DNA of 64,000 nucleotides from Strigamia acuminata (taxonomy: Eukaryota; Arthropoda; Chilopoda; Geophilomorpha; Linotaeniidae). The stretch covers positions 1-64,000 of the forward strand of contig CASHSZ010000016.1 in the NCBI GenBank assembly GCA_949358305.1. The letters are read 5' to 3'. This document shows, in pieces, positions 1 to 11,879 of this stretch. The number at the start of each line of letters is the position of its first letter. Position 1 is the stretch's first letter. The position numbers and the translations under genes were made by a program. The notes under the pieces were generated by a model that did not search any database, was not told where the DNA came from, and was given only the letters and a program-made list of their open reading frames with translations.

Positions 1-443
1 GGGAAAATCAATATCTGAAAAGTGTCGACGTAGACGCGCGCGGTAGATTCACTCACCAACATGTCGTTCCATTGGTTTAACATCCCCAGCATCCGGAGTA
101 AGTGGGTCTTGATGTCGGGATCGTCCCAATACTAAAAAAAAATAAAAAATAAAAAAAATATATACATAAATAAATAAATAAAAATAAAAATAAAAATAAA
201 AATATATATACTTGTTCCGCCTGAACCTGAGCCCGTATCGTAAAGAGCAGGATAGTAAGCGAATGGATGGAGAACCGCATGCTCCCGTCGCGAAAGATTT
301 TCATTTCGTGGCTAGCGTCCCAATAGTTGGGATCGTTGTTGGGTTCGCTGCCCCCTTCCGCAACGGGAACCACCCTCGATCGCAACACCCGTTCCTCTTC
401 CTGCGCATCGCCTCGTTGAAAAGATGATGAACGTGACGCCGAA

Positions 444-655
444 TCACCGGTCGTTGTCGTCGTCGTCGTCGTCGTCGTTGTCTCCGACGCGCTCTCCCTC
501 TCCCTCTCCCATCCCCGGTGCCCATGCAGTGCGATATCTGTGTTTGACCAACCAGTGGTCCTCTAGTCGGTCAACCACAGGCCTCGCAATGCAGAATGGG
601 CACCGTTTCAGGGCCTTGTGCATTTTTTTCAACTTCTAGGAAACAGAGGAAAAAA

Positions 656-686
<31 letters not shown>

Positions 687-1711
687 AACGAATCGACTAA
701 TTGATTAAATACCCACCGGCAACAGGAGATCGGGTCTACGCGAATAGTCCCGCAGATGCTTCCTAACTCTCTTGGAGATTTCATCCTCGCGCTTAACTGC
801 GTCTAGGTGGTGATGTTGGCGCCAATGGCGGTACGCGTCCTCGCTAAAACGCCCGTATTTCGACACCCCTAAGGTACGCGGGAGAGGAAAGGAAAAAAAA
901 AAAATAAAAAAAAAAATAAAAATTAGACAAAAAATAAACAAACAAATAAACAAATGTATGTTTCTCATTACCGGTTGTTTGGCGCACAGAGCACAATAGA
1001 ACGACTTCCCGCCCTCTGTCCGGAGTTTTTCTCCCTTCTTTCCTTTCCCTCCACCCTGGCGTCGTTGCCGTGTTGGCACCGCCCCCGTCTCCCACCTCCC
1101 CACCTTCCGGAGCACCCATTCCTGAAATTCTCCGAACCGTCGATCCAACTCCATCGAAAAGTTGGACGGAAGGTTGGACGGAAGCCCACTCGGTCCTGCC
1201 CTGCCAGACGGCACCACCGAGCCCTGGGATGCAGATGCCTTTCGTATCTGAAAGAAATGGAAGGAACGATTGAACAAACGATCAAAGACAAATAGACCAG
1301 ACAGGTTACCTTTTCCGTCGACCGCCGCGTGACTCGAGTCTCCGACCTTTTCGACGCGGGTTCCCATGACGGTGATGCGGGCCGCTTCGACGCGGATCTT
1401 CGCGGCTTGGCGATGACACGCGCCAGTTGCTGTTCTTGCGGCGGCGGGGGGGCGATGGGCGCAGATGGTGGCACGGGTGAAACACGGCGTCGACATAACC
1501 GGGCACGGCGCCGACACGACAGGACGTGGCATTGGTGTGAGGATCGGCAATTGCAGCCGTTCCAACCTCACGACGGGGCACATTAAAGGCATTTTGCCTA
1601 ATGTCGCCGTTGGTTGAAGTGGTGGCGACCGCGGCGGTGACAGGTCTGGTGACGACGGGACCGTCACAACGCTTGGCATCGTCAAGTGCAACCTGATGTG
1701 CTGGGCAACGA
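444..1711 (-). CDS. Two-zinc-finger protein gene Z1 (spliced; possibly frameshifted)
   Basis: Exons on the minus strand: 1711-1310 (acceptor TTCTCCAG; first usable ATG at 1679), 1247-972, 868-717 and 635-444 (stop). The 1247-972 exon ends in a CALC motif (SFYCALCAKQP), the next has HWRQHHH, and the last has CPFC with HWLVKH before an acidic Asp run, so two C2H2-like zinc fingers are split across exons. The N-terminal part is Pro/Ser/Arg-rich and probably disordered. The gene at 27.1-27.7 kb is a clear paralogue. The exon frame carrying CALC does not join either neighbour by GT-AG splicing without a one-base change, at the C7 run (1446-1452) and at the GGG after the acceptor near 868. The frame that splices cleanly loses the finger. 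This is either a decaying gene or a pair of homopolymer errors. Nucleic-acid or protein binding is inferred only from the finger pattern. Confidence 0.5.
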
Positions 1712-1977
1712 CTGGAGAAAAAAAAAAAATAAATAAATGAATAAACGAACAAACAGACGGGCAAATAAATATACGATATTGCACGTCGAATCCAAGTTTG
1801 TGCGCGGGTCGGATTCATACGATCAATCCGCTCAATGCGCGCGCGGCAAATTAAATTTGCAGGTTAAATTATAGTGCGCGCGCGGGAATTATTAATTTAC
1901 GTCAAATCAACGTGATCGCTTTTCAATTTCAAATTGGAACGCGATCACGTTGATTGTCAAAATAAAATGGTCAGTTA

Positions 1978-2757
1978 CTACGTTACCTCGAATACTTCCT
2001 TTTCCACCTTCTCAACGGTCTTCCGTTTCTTTTTCGCACCCCCTTTCCTCACACACGTCCTCTTCTTCGGTGCCGTCGCCGTCTCCTTCTCCTTTTCCTT
2101 CTCCTCCACTGCCTCTTCCACCGCCGTTTCCTTCCACGTCTCCTTCTCCTTTTCCAACTCCACCTCCATCTCCGGCCACACTATTCCCATCTCCTCCACT
2201 GTCTCTTCCACCACCGTCTCTTCCACCGCCTTCTCCTTTTCCACCTCCTTCCCCGACACAGTCTCTTCCACCGCCTTCTCCTTCTCCGTCCCCGACACAG
2301 TCTCTTCCACCGCCTTCTCCTTCTCCGTCTCCGACACAGTCTCTTCCACCGCCATCTCCTTTTCCACCTCCTTCCCCGACACAGTCTCTTCCACCGCCTT
2401 CTCCTTCTCCGTCTCCGACACAGTCTCTTCCACCGCCATCTCCTTTTCCACCTCCTTCCCCGACACAGTCTCTTCCGCCGCCCTCGCCTTCCCCACCTCC
2501 TCCACGATCTCATCCACAACCCCCCCCACAATCTCATCCGCCGTCCCATCCGTTTCTCTAAAAAAAAAAATAAATAAATAAATTGTGAGACGTTGCGTGC
2601 AAGACCCGAAGAGCGCGTGGAACTCACGTTTGTGGCAGGCTCGATGACCACACGGAATGCCCCGTGCTTTGGGATAGGTCCAAGGCACCGTCGTCGTTGG
2701 GTCCGTCCTGGTAAGAAACGAGTAAATATAATTACAAACGTGTGCATAATTAAAAAA

Positions 2758-2788
<31 letters not shown>

Positions 2789-4729
2789 AAATAAAAAAGG
2801 GGGCCAAAAAGACGCCCACAATTAAAATGACTAACTTGTAGTAAAAAAAAAGAAAAGGAAAAAATTAACCAATAAATGAATTAAATTTAAATAGACCCTG
2901 ACGTTAAATGTGTCGGTAAAGAGCACGCATTTGATGTGCGCGCCTAACTCGAGATGACGCGCGTTGGTTGGTCGTTTTCACATTTCGTCTGCGCCGATCG
3001 TGTCGGAAACATGAGAGTCAAGAACACTCTTGTAAACTCGACTTTGATTCTTTAGCCTACCGTTGCAGTTGCGGGTTCATGGTCCGGTGCCCCGGAAGAC
3101 GACGCGATGCATTGTGCGACTCGAAACAAGACGGTCGACATGACTTCGGACGCGGCCTGACAGGAAACAAACAAATGTGAATATTCAAACGGATTGAAAA
3201 GAAAAAGAAACAAAACAGAAAAAAAAATGCATATACTGTATACAGTATATCTGTGATTACTCTGCGGGTCTTTAATAGCGCGCGGGACCATTTATTTTTA
3301 AATAGCGCACGGGTGCGCTATTTACAGATAAACGGTATCCTCGATTTGTACACGTGTCTTCGGTGGGACAATTTTAGTTCACGAATAACGCGCGCGGGCC
3401 TCTGATCGTACACATGAGAAAATTTGTCCCCAGATAGCGTGTGGATGCACTATTTGGAGATATACGGTATATAATTTCTATTTTTCTAATTCTAATTCAC
3501 TCACCGTCCCTGCATCTCCAACGATGGCCTCCATTATTGCCCGCCTCTCTGTCAGCCTATCCACCCGCCTCTCCACCACCCTCTCCACCAGCCTTTCGTG
3601 GTACAACACCACCCTGGACTCGGAGGGTTGAGACTCGCTGAATTCCGTGTCTTGGGATTCCTCCAGCATCGGCTCTGTTGGTTGCGATTGCGAGTCGTCC
3701 AGAATCGACTCCACTGGACGTCGTCGAGATGTGTCCATTGTGGCCTGATTAAAAACGAGCAAATATAATAAATAAAAAAATAAAAATAAAAACAAAAAAA
3801 TAAAAATAAAAATAAAAAAATGAATAAAAATAGAAAAAGAAAAAGAAAAATCAATTAAAAGAAAAAAAAAAAGGGGGGGGGGGGGATGGGGGGGGGAGGG
3901 AAGGGAGCGGACACGTAAAACAAATCGAGACGCGGGGCGTCAAACGACAAAAAATTGGACGCGCGTGTTCGCGTATTTTCGCGCGCACAAACATGGGAGA
4001 ATGGGTCACAATTGCGTCGATCGCGCCAGAACCAGCAACGAAAGCTTATCCTCGCAAAATTAATTTTGATTATGGGCCAATTCTTTCACTCACCGCCGTC
4101 GACGCTTCCACAGTGACCAACCTCTCGTCCACGTGCGGTTCTGTGTCCTGGAACGATACGAATGTGTATGAATAAATCAGCGTTTAAAAAATAAATAAAT
4201 AAAATAAAATAAAACAAAGAAAGTTTAGAAAAATGGAAAATAGCGGGTCCGTACCCCGGACCGTGCCCATTTCCACGCGGATATTAGAATTTATTCCTAT
4301 CCCGACGTGGCCCCTCTCCACGGATCTCAGATTTAATTGTCGGAAGAAAAATTTGATCACTACTTTGCAATTGGCATTCGATGCTGTTAAATGGTTGGAG
4401 AATCGGGACCGTTTGTCATTGCTTAAAATTGGCACAGATAAGAGATCGCGCATAAATGGGACAAAAAAATTAAATTTAAAAAAATGAAATTTTTACACGT
4501 GATATGAATCAATTTTTAATGTCCGCGCGGAAATAAATAAATTATTTTCTATTTTTATTTCGCGAATTAGGCAGAAATATTTATTTATTTATGTGTTTGT
4601 TTATCTATTTTTCATCAATAATAATAATAATAATAATATTGTTAATCGTGAGACAATTTTTCCACTCACCGTCATCGTGGTTGCAACTTCGGTTGACCCC
4701 TCCTCGGTTTCTAATTTTTCATTTTCCAT
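1978..4729 (-). CDS. Acidic, Glu/Val/Lys-repeat protein, six coding exons, about 369 aa
   Basis: Coding exons: 4729-4670, 4147-4094, 3744-3505, 3156-3061, 2707-2628 and 2557-1978, giving 1,110 nt and 369 aa with a TAG stop. The first four junctions are phase 0 and the last is phase 2; each donor is GTGAGT or GTAGGC and each acceptor follows a T-rich tract. The start ATG (GGGAAGATGG) lies inside an exon with its acceptor at 4765, so a 5' untranslated exon is expected. The third exon encodes Ser/Glu-rich sequence and an Arg/Glu heptad-like segment (LVERVVERRVDRL). The last exon holds a tandem Glu-rich repeat built on EETVSGKEVEKEMAV and EETVSETEKEKAV, then a basic tail (PKKRT, KKKRK) that could be a nuclear signal. 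No family is recognised; charge pattern and length suggest a coiled-coil or disordered nuclear protein. Confidence 0.55.
2200..2480 (-). repeat. In-frame coding minisatellite of the acidic protein
   Basis: On the minus strand two alternating modules of 13 and 15 codons, both starting EETVS, are repeated about six times. The copies are nearly identical at DNA level, which indicates recent slippage or unequal exchange. Every unit keeps the reading frame. Confidence 0.75.
3870..3905 (+). repeat. Poly-G tract in an intron
   Basis: A run of 14 G followed by ATG and further G runs lies in the intron between 3745 and 4093 of the acidic-protein gene. It could form a quadruplex on the plus strand; the transcript of the minus-strand gene would be C-rich. 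Confidence 0.7.
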
Positions 4730-5166
4730 CTTCCCACCTTCCGTCTCTTTGTTTGCGTCGGATGTCTGTAAGGGAGAGAAAATAAAAAATAAAAATAAAA
4801 ATAAAAACATTTTTCGTTTGTGTCGGCATATTCCGCTCTAAACGCGCGATTTGAAAACGACCACAAATCCGTGCTCGACGACGGTGCGTGGCAACGAGTG
4901 GACCAATACGGTATACACGTGTGCATATATAAATCAATAAATAAAAAATGTATACATTCGTCTAATTTTAATAAACCTCGTTCGCCGTCGATCGGGTAAA
5001 AATCATCCACGTTACACCGCAAACGCTCACTCACGTACACTCCCGCGACCAAACACAAAAAATCCATGTGCGTTGTTCGACGACCACACGTGTGCACACG
5101 TACGACCACGGACGCGATTCATTGACAAAAATATCGCAAAAATTCGTAAAAGCCGCCCAAATTTAC

Positions 5167-5216
5167 CTGCGGAGACGCGACCGAGCATAAACTTCCCGCT
5201 TCCATTTCCAGTTCAT
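5167..5216 (-). other. Candidate first coding exon of 50 nt, gene not resolved
   Basis: An ATG at 5216 opens 16 codons (MNWKWKREVYARSRLR) and ends in AG followed by GTAAAT, that is, a 50-nt phase-2 exon. The genes at 18.6 kb and 24.0 kb begin with coding exons of exactly this length and phase. I could not find a downstream exon in the right phase, so this may be a fragment of that gene type or chance. Confidence 0.25.
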
Positions 5217-5640
5217 GTATGCTCGCTACCAGTTTGTTGACGCGACACCTGTTGGCGATTCCGCGAATGATTTTGATTCAAAGTCTCCGATTTACATCCG
5301 TTTTTAAGAGCTACGATGTTTTGGTTTTGGAGTCGGCTATGTGATCGTTTTTTAATTAAAAACGAAACAATTTTGGGTCAGACGATAATATTTTGGGCTC
5401 CGTTATAATTTCGAGCGCGCGATCGTGAGCGGGGTGCTGTGATGCCCACTTCACTCCAGTCGCGTTTAAACAAACCAACAAGTTCGGGTTTTTGTCCCCT
5501 TTACTTATTTGTTTATTTTGGAGTTTTTATCGTGGGTCAAAAACGTTGACCGGAGGCAACGCCACATGTGCAAAAGGGCAATAAAAGTACAAGTTTACTC
5601 GAATGGAGAGAACATTGCGTATATATAATATATATTATAT

Positions 5641-5773
5641 ATGTATTTATTTATTTATTTATTTATCTATTTATTCATTTATTTACTATCTACGCGCGGC
5701 CACGTAAATAAATTCAATGGGAACCCCGTGGAATCGTGTGTTGCATTCACGCCCAATAGATGGCGTTGTTTGT

Positions 5774-5821
<48 letters not shown>

Positions 5822-5828
5822 TCTATTT
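5641..5828. repeat. Two (TTTA)n microsatellites
   Basis: TTTA/TTTATC tracts at about 5641-5685 and 5769-5822 flank a 75-bp unique piece. A TATA-rich palindromic stretch (ATATATAATATATATTATATA) lies just before at 5620-5641. Confidence 0.85.
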
Positions 5829-5829
5829 T

Positions 5830-7300
5830 AATAATGCAGGTGTAACATCCGGTTGGTCCGGCGTGCGACGAGAGACTGGGCGGTGTTTAAGTTTGACTGT
5901 TTATTATCGACGAATAGAGTAAACAATAAGTAAATTCTTCAAAGACGAAGAACATCGGGAGAAGTGGGTAACACTAAAACTCGATTGAAACGGGCAAAAA
6001 ACGGTAGAGAGGCGCTAATAAATCCGTTTGAGTGACATCGGGTCGTGAAAACGACCTAACTAGCTTCGATTAACTGATAGGAACTAATGGACATTTATTC
6101 GAATCGATAGTCTAAACGGGCACAAACTGTCTAAAAGCGATGTTGACGGGAGCAGTTCGGGACGGGAATTGATAAAACCCGAAAACAGAGAAGATTCGCA
6201 ACGAAAGCAATGGCCGCCGTTGGAAACGACGAGAAATAAGCGTCAGCGGATGGAGACAAATAACATAACGCGAGACGTCTAAACCAAGCAGGAAGGTAAG
6301 AAGAACGTGCGAGCTTTGCTTTAAATTTTTGCAAACATTAGTATCTCCAGCAGAGATTCGACGGGCGCGTATAACCGTGCGGAGGAGTGAGTGAGCCGGG
6401 TCGCGCGAGTCGACAAACTAGGACGGAGCCCGGGAGGAAAAAAAGCCGCGAAAACAAGCACAACAGGTGAGTAAAATTCGGATGCCTGAGTTCAAATAAA
6501 TCCCGAGGAAATAAACTGAAGAGTGTACATTTTTTCTAGGACATTAGCGCGGGTCCATCGGGAAGAGAATAGGACGCACCACGGTCCTCTCACGATTATA
6601 TTGGAAATAGAAAGGGACAACGAGGACGCATTTGTCGACAACGAAGCGACAGAGAGTGGAAAATAGGAAAGGAAGGGCAATTAGATGAGTTCTTTTCACG
6701 TCACATACTTCTGACAGCGTATTAAAAACAGATCGTTCTCATTTTTGCAGGAAACACGATGTGCAGACGGTTTGCTACGTGTCATTCTCGGTTGCTCGCG
6801 ACAGATGTCACACGGAGTCCTCGCGTCGTTCTCGCGTGTTGACACACACACATACATACTCGCGCGCGCATACATATAAGGCCACTCGAATTGGTGTTAC
6901 GGAATCTGGAGGAAATTCAACGAATTTGCGTGCATCGTTTTTCGCACAACATTGCTGAAGGACCGTTCATCCATCGAAACTACCGGTGCATGTAGAAAAA
7001 AACTGATTTATGACTTTATTTCTATTTTTCATACAGGTTAACGATGTTAAACCGAGTGAAATAGTGCGGATCGAATCTTTTTAATACGAGTTGATTTATT
7101 TGGTTTGAACGAATTGAATTAATTTATCTTGAATTTCAGGTGGAAGAAAAACAAGTGACCGACTAGATATAAAATCGAGTGTTTCGCGACACCTGGAACG
7201 AAACGAGTTGTTGGATGGGTGAAATATAATCAGAAAATGTATAAATATTTGAATTTTAACCAGACGTTTTATGATTGCAGGATTTTGTTAAACTGATTGA
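5830..7300 (+). other. Possible spliced non-coding transcript
   Basis: No long ORF is present, but consensus splice sites are unusually dense on the plus strand. Donors are GAAG/GTAAGA at 6296 and CAACAG/GTGAGT at 6467. T-rich acceptors end just before 6540, 6751, 7037, 7140 and 7281. The last would place the small ORF at 7363-7578 in a terminal exon. The tract 6841-6890 is CA/CG-rich. It may be the 5' part of that gene or a non-coding RNA. Confidence 0.25.
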
Positions 7301-7362
7301 TTGATTGATTGATTGATTGATTAATTGCAACCTAGACGTGGCGTGTTGCCTCCTAGTGGACG

Positions 7363-7578
7363 ATGGTATCAGCTCCTGGTGCGTCAACGAGAAGGACGTG
7401 CAGTCTGTGTCTCCTCTACGACGACACCGAGTCTGGTCGCTCGAAATGCTCCGTTGCGATGCCGGGCAATGGGCCGCTCAGCACGTACACGCTCGTCGAC
7501 GGCGCGCGTCCCATCGCTGCGGACCCGGGGTGCTGCAAGGAGAAGACAGGCAGACGGATAGATGGAATTAATAATTAA
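7363..7578 (+). CDS. Small Cys-containing protein, 71 aa, hypothetical
   Basis: A complete ORF starts with an ATG and contains CSLCLLYDD, a later Cys and a CC pair near the end; the spacing hints at a metal-binding knuckle. It lies downstream of an acceptor (TGATTGCAG, exon from 7281) in a region with many splice sites, so it may be a terminal exon. AATAAA-like sequence occurs near 7711. No family is recognised, and two overlapping frames are also open here, which lowers confidence. Confidence 0.3.
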   Translation: MVSAPGASTRRTCSLCLLYDDTESGRSKCSVAMPGNGPLSTYTLVDGARPIAADPGCCKEKTGRRIDGINN

Positions 7579-7659
7579 ATTGAAAATTTGATTCAACTTT
7601 TGGGGTGACTAAAACTCAAAGACAAAGTTTGTAATTTACTCGCATCGAAAGATAAATTA

Positions 7660-10480
7660 GTTGTCGTTGTTGTTGTTGTTGTTGTTTTTTTTTTCAAAAT
7701 ACAATTTATTAATAAAATATTACACGATGATTGTTCCACATTGATTATTTGTTGATTATTTGTTTTACAATTACACTTTCAATTCTCGGTGAGCAGTTCT
7801 TTGCGTTCCGACGCGTCGCTATCGAGATTGATGTCGGGTCTCGTTCGATTGGCTGCGTTCAAATCAATCAAAACTGTGAACACAGGGCCAACGCAAATCG
7901 CGAAATCCACACGCCCATCAATCAACCACGGAGTTTAAATAAATGAATAAACAAATAATTTAATAAATGAACAATGCCGACACTGCGGAAGCATGTTTCC
8001 GAACGTTTCGGTGCCGACGCGCATTCGTGAGTAAAGCGCATGTCGACTTACCGGCGAGATCGCGTCACCCGTTAATAGTACGCGCGTTTGAACGCGGCCT
8101 AGTGCGCGACGAGGCGCGCAATGCGGGGTAGAAGAGCGGGCATCGTTTCCACCGCGTATTACGACATTTACGGGGGCGGGTCGCAGGGATAAATTAACAC
8201 GAGTCGAATCGAATCGAATCAACCCGACAGGAGCTTTTTTTGGAACAATTTGTCGGGGCTGCCGGCGCTCGTCCGTCGACACCAGCTGCCCCTATTTGCC
8301 GCGAATGCGACCCTTTGCACGACCCTTTGTACCGTGCAAACCGGCACTGGTTTGGCCGATGACAACACAGGATAGATTAAAAGTGATGAGACAAATCCAC
8401 CACCGGAACCCTCCGGATATCCGCGAGGACCCGGAACGGTCTGAAACCGTTTGTTTGTTTGTTTGTCTGTTTGTTTGTAAATCCATCGAACGTAGTGACG
8501 AAAACTCACTTCTCCTACGCTGGCGCGTCGAGTACAATGGGATGAAAATAAAATCGTAAACCAATAGAGGCGTTCGTGGCCTCGTTTCGCGCAACACTTG
8601 TCACCGATTTCTATTCTTTTATTTAACTCGACACGATCGTTTGCGCGCGGGATTTGACGCCCGTTCACGTGACCCGTAATCTGCGTCCTTTAATGGACGC
8701 CAAAAATGTTCGCCTGATGCGACGGTAGCGCGTTCTGGCGGCAATTTAGCGCAATGAAGCGCAATCACGGCGGACCAGAGAGAGAGAGAAAGAGAAATCG
8801 ACACGACTCGACGGGAACTTATTTTTGGAACAAATTTATTGGGGCTGCCGTCACCAGCTGCCCCGTATGCCCGTATGCCGATGCAATAGAGAAAACACTT
8901 TTTACAACGCATAAATGACATCTACTCCACCACGAACACCCCGAGGGTATTGAGACACAAAAAGGACGAAACAGGTCCGTTTAAGCGCTCAGCGCTTGAT
9001 GGCTCCTTGTTCGAAACAAGTGTGTCTGGTCTGGGTTTGAAAATGTCCGCAGAGTCGGTCGAATCCAACGACAACAACTGCGTCGCCGGGGATGGTGCGA
9101 GGCGTCCGGAAGCCAGTTCTAAAATGTAAAATGTAATTTATTTTCAATTTTTTTGTTGGGATCGACCCCAACGAAGATAATCTCATTAAACAATGGAGCA
9201 CGAACCGCGAAACTGATCCCATGGTCGGGAAATCGAACTCCAGTCGTCCGCCCATCGTCGATCGCCAGGTATCTTTAAGCGATAAACATGTCGCGCCTCG
9301 AGAGTTCGTGGATCTGATCTGATCTGACTTAATCTGACCTGGATCGAACCCGAATTTGAATCTTAATTTTACGTATTTTTTAGCGTTTCAACATTACGTC
9401 AGTTTCCTTTTATTAAACAATTATACTTTTAATTTTCGTCGATAGTTATTTGCATTCCGACGCGTTGCTATCGAATTTGACGTCGGGTCTCGGTCGACTG
9501 GCTGCGTTCAAGTCAGAATTGCGAACACGGGACCAATACACAGGCCGCCGTAACGCTAAAAATGAGTGGACCTTTCCGCAATTTGCACACCACGAGGTCT
9601 GAATAGATGAATTAATAAATAAGTAAACGAATAAACAAATAAATAAACAATGCCGACGCCGTAGAAACGTGTAGAAGCTTGTTTCTGGACGTTTCAGTGC
9701 CGGTGCGCATCCGTGAGTAAAGTGTGCGTCGATTTAGCGGCGTGATCGCGTCACCCTTAATTGTACGCGCGTTTAAATGCGATCTAATGCGCGATGAGGC
9801 GCGCAATACGGGGTAGAAGAGCGGGGCATTGTTTCCACCGCGTAGATCGCAGAGATAAATTAACACGATACGAATCGAATCGAATCAACTCGACAGGAGC
9901 TTTATTTGAAACAATGTGTCGGGGCTGCCGGCGCTCGTCGGCGCCAACTGCCCCTATTTGTCGCGAACGCGACCCTCCGACCATTCGCGTCTGGCCAGTG
10001 ACGACGCAGAATAAAACGAGCGCAATCAAACCGATGCCGCACACCGGAACCCTCCGGATATCCGCGAGGGCCCGGAACGCTCGCTCTGAGAATGTTCGCA
10101 AAGTCCGGTCGAGCGCAATCTCAAAAACTCGCGTCGATTACATGGTGCGAGACAACCGGAAAAGAAAAAAAAATATATAAAACGGCGGATTTTCCACAAA
10201 ATCTTTGTTCCAGTAGGTCGCTGCGAGGATAATCTAATTATTGGTCGGAACACAAATCGCGGAACCGACTCCAAGATCAGGAAATTAAACTTTGATCGTT
10301 TTCCCTATTATGCACATTTTTTGTTCCGAGTGGCAATGTCCGGTACGCGCGCGTACGTCCCCTCCCTCTTTCTACCCGGACACCGAGACCCGGTGGACGA
10401 TAGGTTGTGTGGACACTCGGATATTCGGGGTTCGGTCCTTTGCATTTATTCATAATGAAGACTCTTCTTACGTACAACTT
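7660..10480. repeat. Decayed dispersed-repeat block A (no gene)
   Basis: This stretch holds three copies of the GC-rich hairpin module (8231-8293, 8814-8871, 9896-9956) in larger repeat units. The units share recurring strings found again at 12-16, 21-24 and 28-32.7 kb, such as TCGATCGCCAGG, ATCCGCGAGGRCC and GTTGCGTTCAA. Two sub-blocks (about 7930-8460 and 9600-10090) are diverged copies of each other, both containing CGAATCGAATCAAC followed by the hairpin. A TTTG microsatellite lies at 8452-8480. No credible coding region is seen. Confidence 0.6.
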
Positions 10481-10769
10481 AGCGTTATTTTTTTTCCCGC
10501 GTGTATTGTTTGCCGTCGACATGTTTAAAGTGCGTGCCGACTCGATCAGCGACCAAATAAGCGGAGTTGTAAACCCACGCCAAATTGAACGACTGCGGAA
10601 ATATCGTCGCCAGTCCACGCATGCTCCACTTGATTACTTACTTACTCACCCACTCACTCGCTTTCTCTCGCTCTCACTCTCGCTCTCGCCCTCGCTCTCG
10701 TCGACACCACGTTGCAGTGAAGCACGAAGCTTCGTTTCAATTGTCGCCATTTTTAAATCGGGCTAGAGC

Positions 10770-11040
10770 CGGGCAAAGACAGTTTGCGTTTGCAGTTGCG
10801 TGTTTAGTTTCGTTTCGTTAAACGTGAGTGAGCGAGCGAGTGAACGAGCGAATGAGCCAAGTGTTTTGTGGTATCATTTGTCAATTATTCCCGCCCAATT
10901 ATGCACGTATTGTATCCGTAAGCGCGCGCGCAGAAAAAATTTGTTTGTTTGGTTATTGTTGCTAACAGAAAATGAAGCTCAATTTAATAACCCATTTGTT
11001 TTTTTTTTTTTTGTTTTTTTTTTTTTCTTTTTCTTTTGAT
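10770..11040 (+). promoter_or_regulatory. Probable 5' untranslated exon and first intron of the 11-kb gene
   Basis: A strong donor (TTAAAC/GTGAGTGAG) follows position 10823, and a T-rich tract with acceptor TTTTTCAG ends at 11069, five bases before the ATG. The transcription start is not visible. Confidence 0.35.
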
Positions 11041-11074
11041 TTTATCTATCGCGTTTTTTTCTTTTTCAGAGACC

Positions 11075-11757
11075 ATGATGACAGGAACATGGAAGGTGAA
11101 AGGGGAAGGGGAGACATCGTCCATCTCGGCGCCCGTTCTCCGTGCGACGCGGACTAGAACCACATCGCCGTCGTCGACTGCCGCTATCGCGTCGGTACCG
11201 CTCGATCCCGCTTTGTCCAAGCGTCCAGGCAGGCAGAAAAGGAGTAAACTGACGCTGATCAAGAGGGTACGCGCCACGTCTTGGGTTTTATTTATTTGCT
11301 TATTCTCTTTTTTTTTTTTCTCCCTTTCCCTTTCCAGTCGCGAAGAGAGACATCATTGCCGCCGCCGTCTTCACCTTCGGTGCTGCGGGAAGAGAGATTG
11401 GCAACAAGGGTCGAGGCGGTGATAACAGAAAAAATGGAGAATGTGGTGAAGAATGTGGTGAAGAATGTGGCGGAGAATGTGGCGGAGAATGTGGTGGAGA
11501 AGGTTATGGCGAAGCGAATGGAGAAGGTGTTGGCGGAGCAACTGGACAAAGTGGTTGCGGAGCGAATGGAGAAAGCGGCGAGATGGCGGGAAAAGAAGAC
11601 GAAGACGTTGTGCGTGTTGAAGTCGGTGGGGAAGAAGCTAGAGGCGGTGCAGGCGGAGGTGAAGGAAATGGAGATGGACATGGTGGACATGATGGAGGAG
11701 GAAGATGGCTGTGGTTACGAAGGACTCGATGATAACGGCGATGAAAAGGAGTGGTAG
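11075..11757 (+). CDS. Basic Ser/Thr-rich N-terminus plus coiled-coil protein, about 203 aa
   Basis: Exons 11075-11266 and 11338-11757 join in phase 0 across a 71-bp intron (GTACGC ... TTTCCAG). The first exon is Thr/Ser/Arg-rich and ends RQKRSKLTLIKR. The second begins SRRETSLPPPS and then has a heptad-like tract of VVKNVVKN, VAENVAEN and VVEKVMAKRMEKVL, followed by an acidic tail ending DEKEW. AATAAA follows at 11831. An acceptor at 11069 implies an upstream 5' exon. Two other genes (16.6 and 26.0 kb) share this layout: an N-terminal basic exon, a short intron in phase 0, then a second exon opening with a TCG codon and an acidic helical region. Function unknown; the low-complexity helix argues for a structural or DNA-associated protein. 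Confidence 0.55.
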
Positions 11758-11879
11758 GGAGAAGGGGTGATGGGCCTTGAAGACGATGGTTACGATGTGA
11801 CCGACAGTGACCACAACCAAGATTCTATCAAATAAATAGATAAATAAATTGACAAGTGTACTCATAATTGTTGTATAGA

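Noticed and set aside
705-1784. A 359-codon open frame on the minus strand
   Set aside because: It reads through at least two introns (poly-T stretches giving Phe/Leu/Ile runs); only parts of it are exon.
4184-4453. 89-codon minus-strand frame between exons of the acidic-protein gene
   Set aside because: No acceptor/donor pair in phase with the neighbouring exons; treated as intron.
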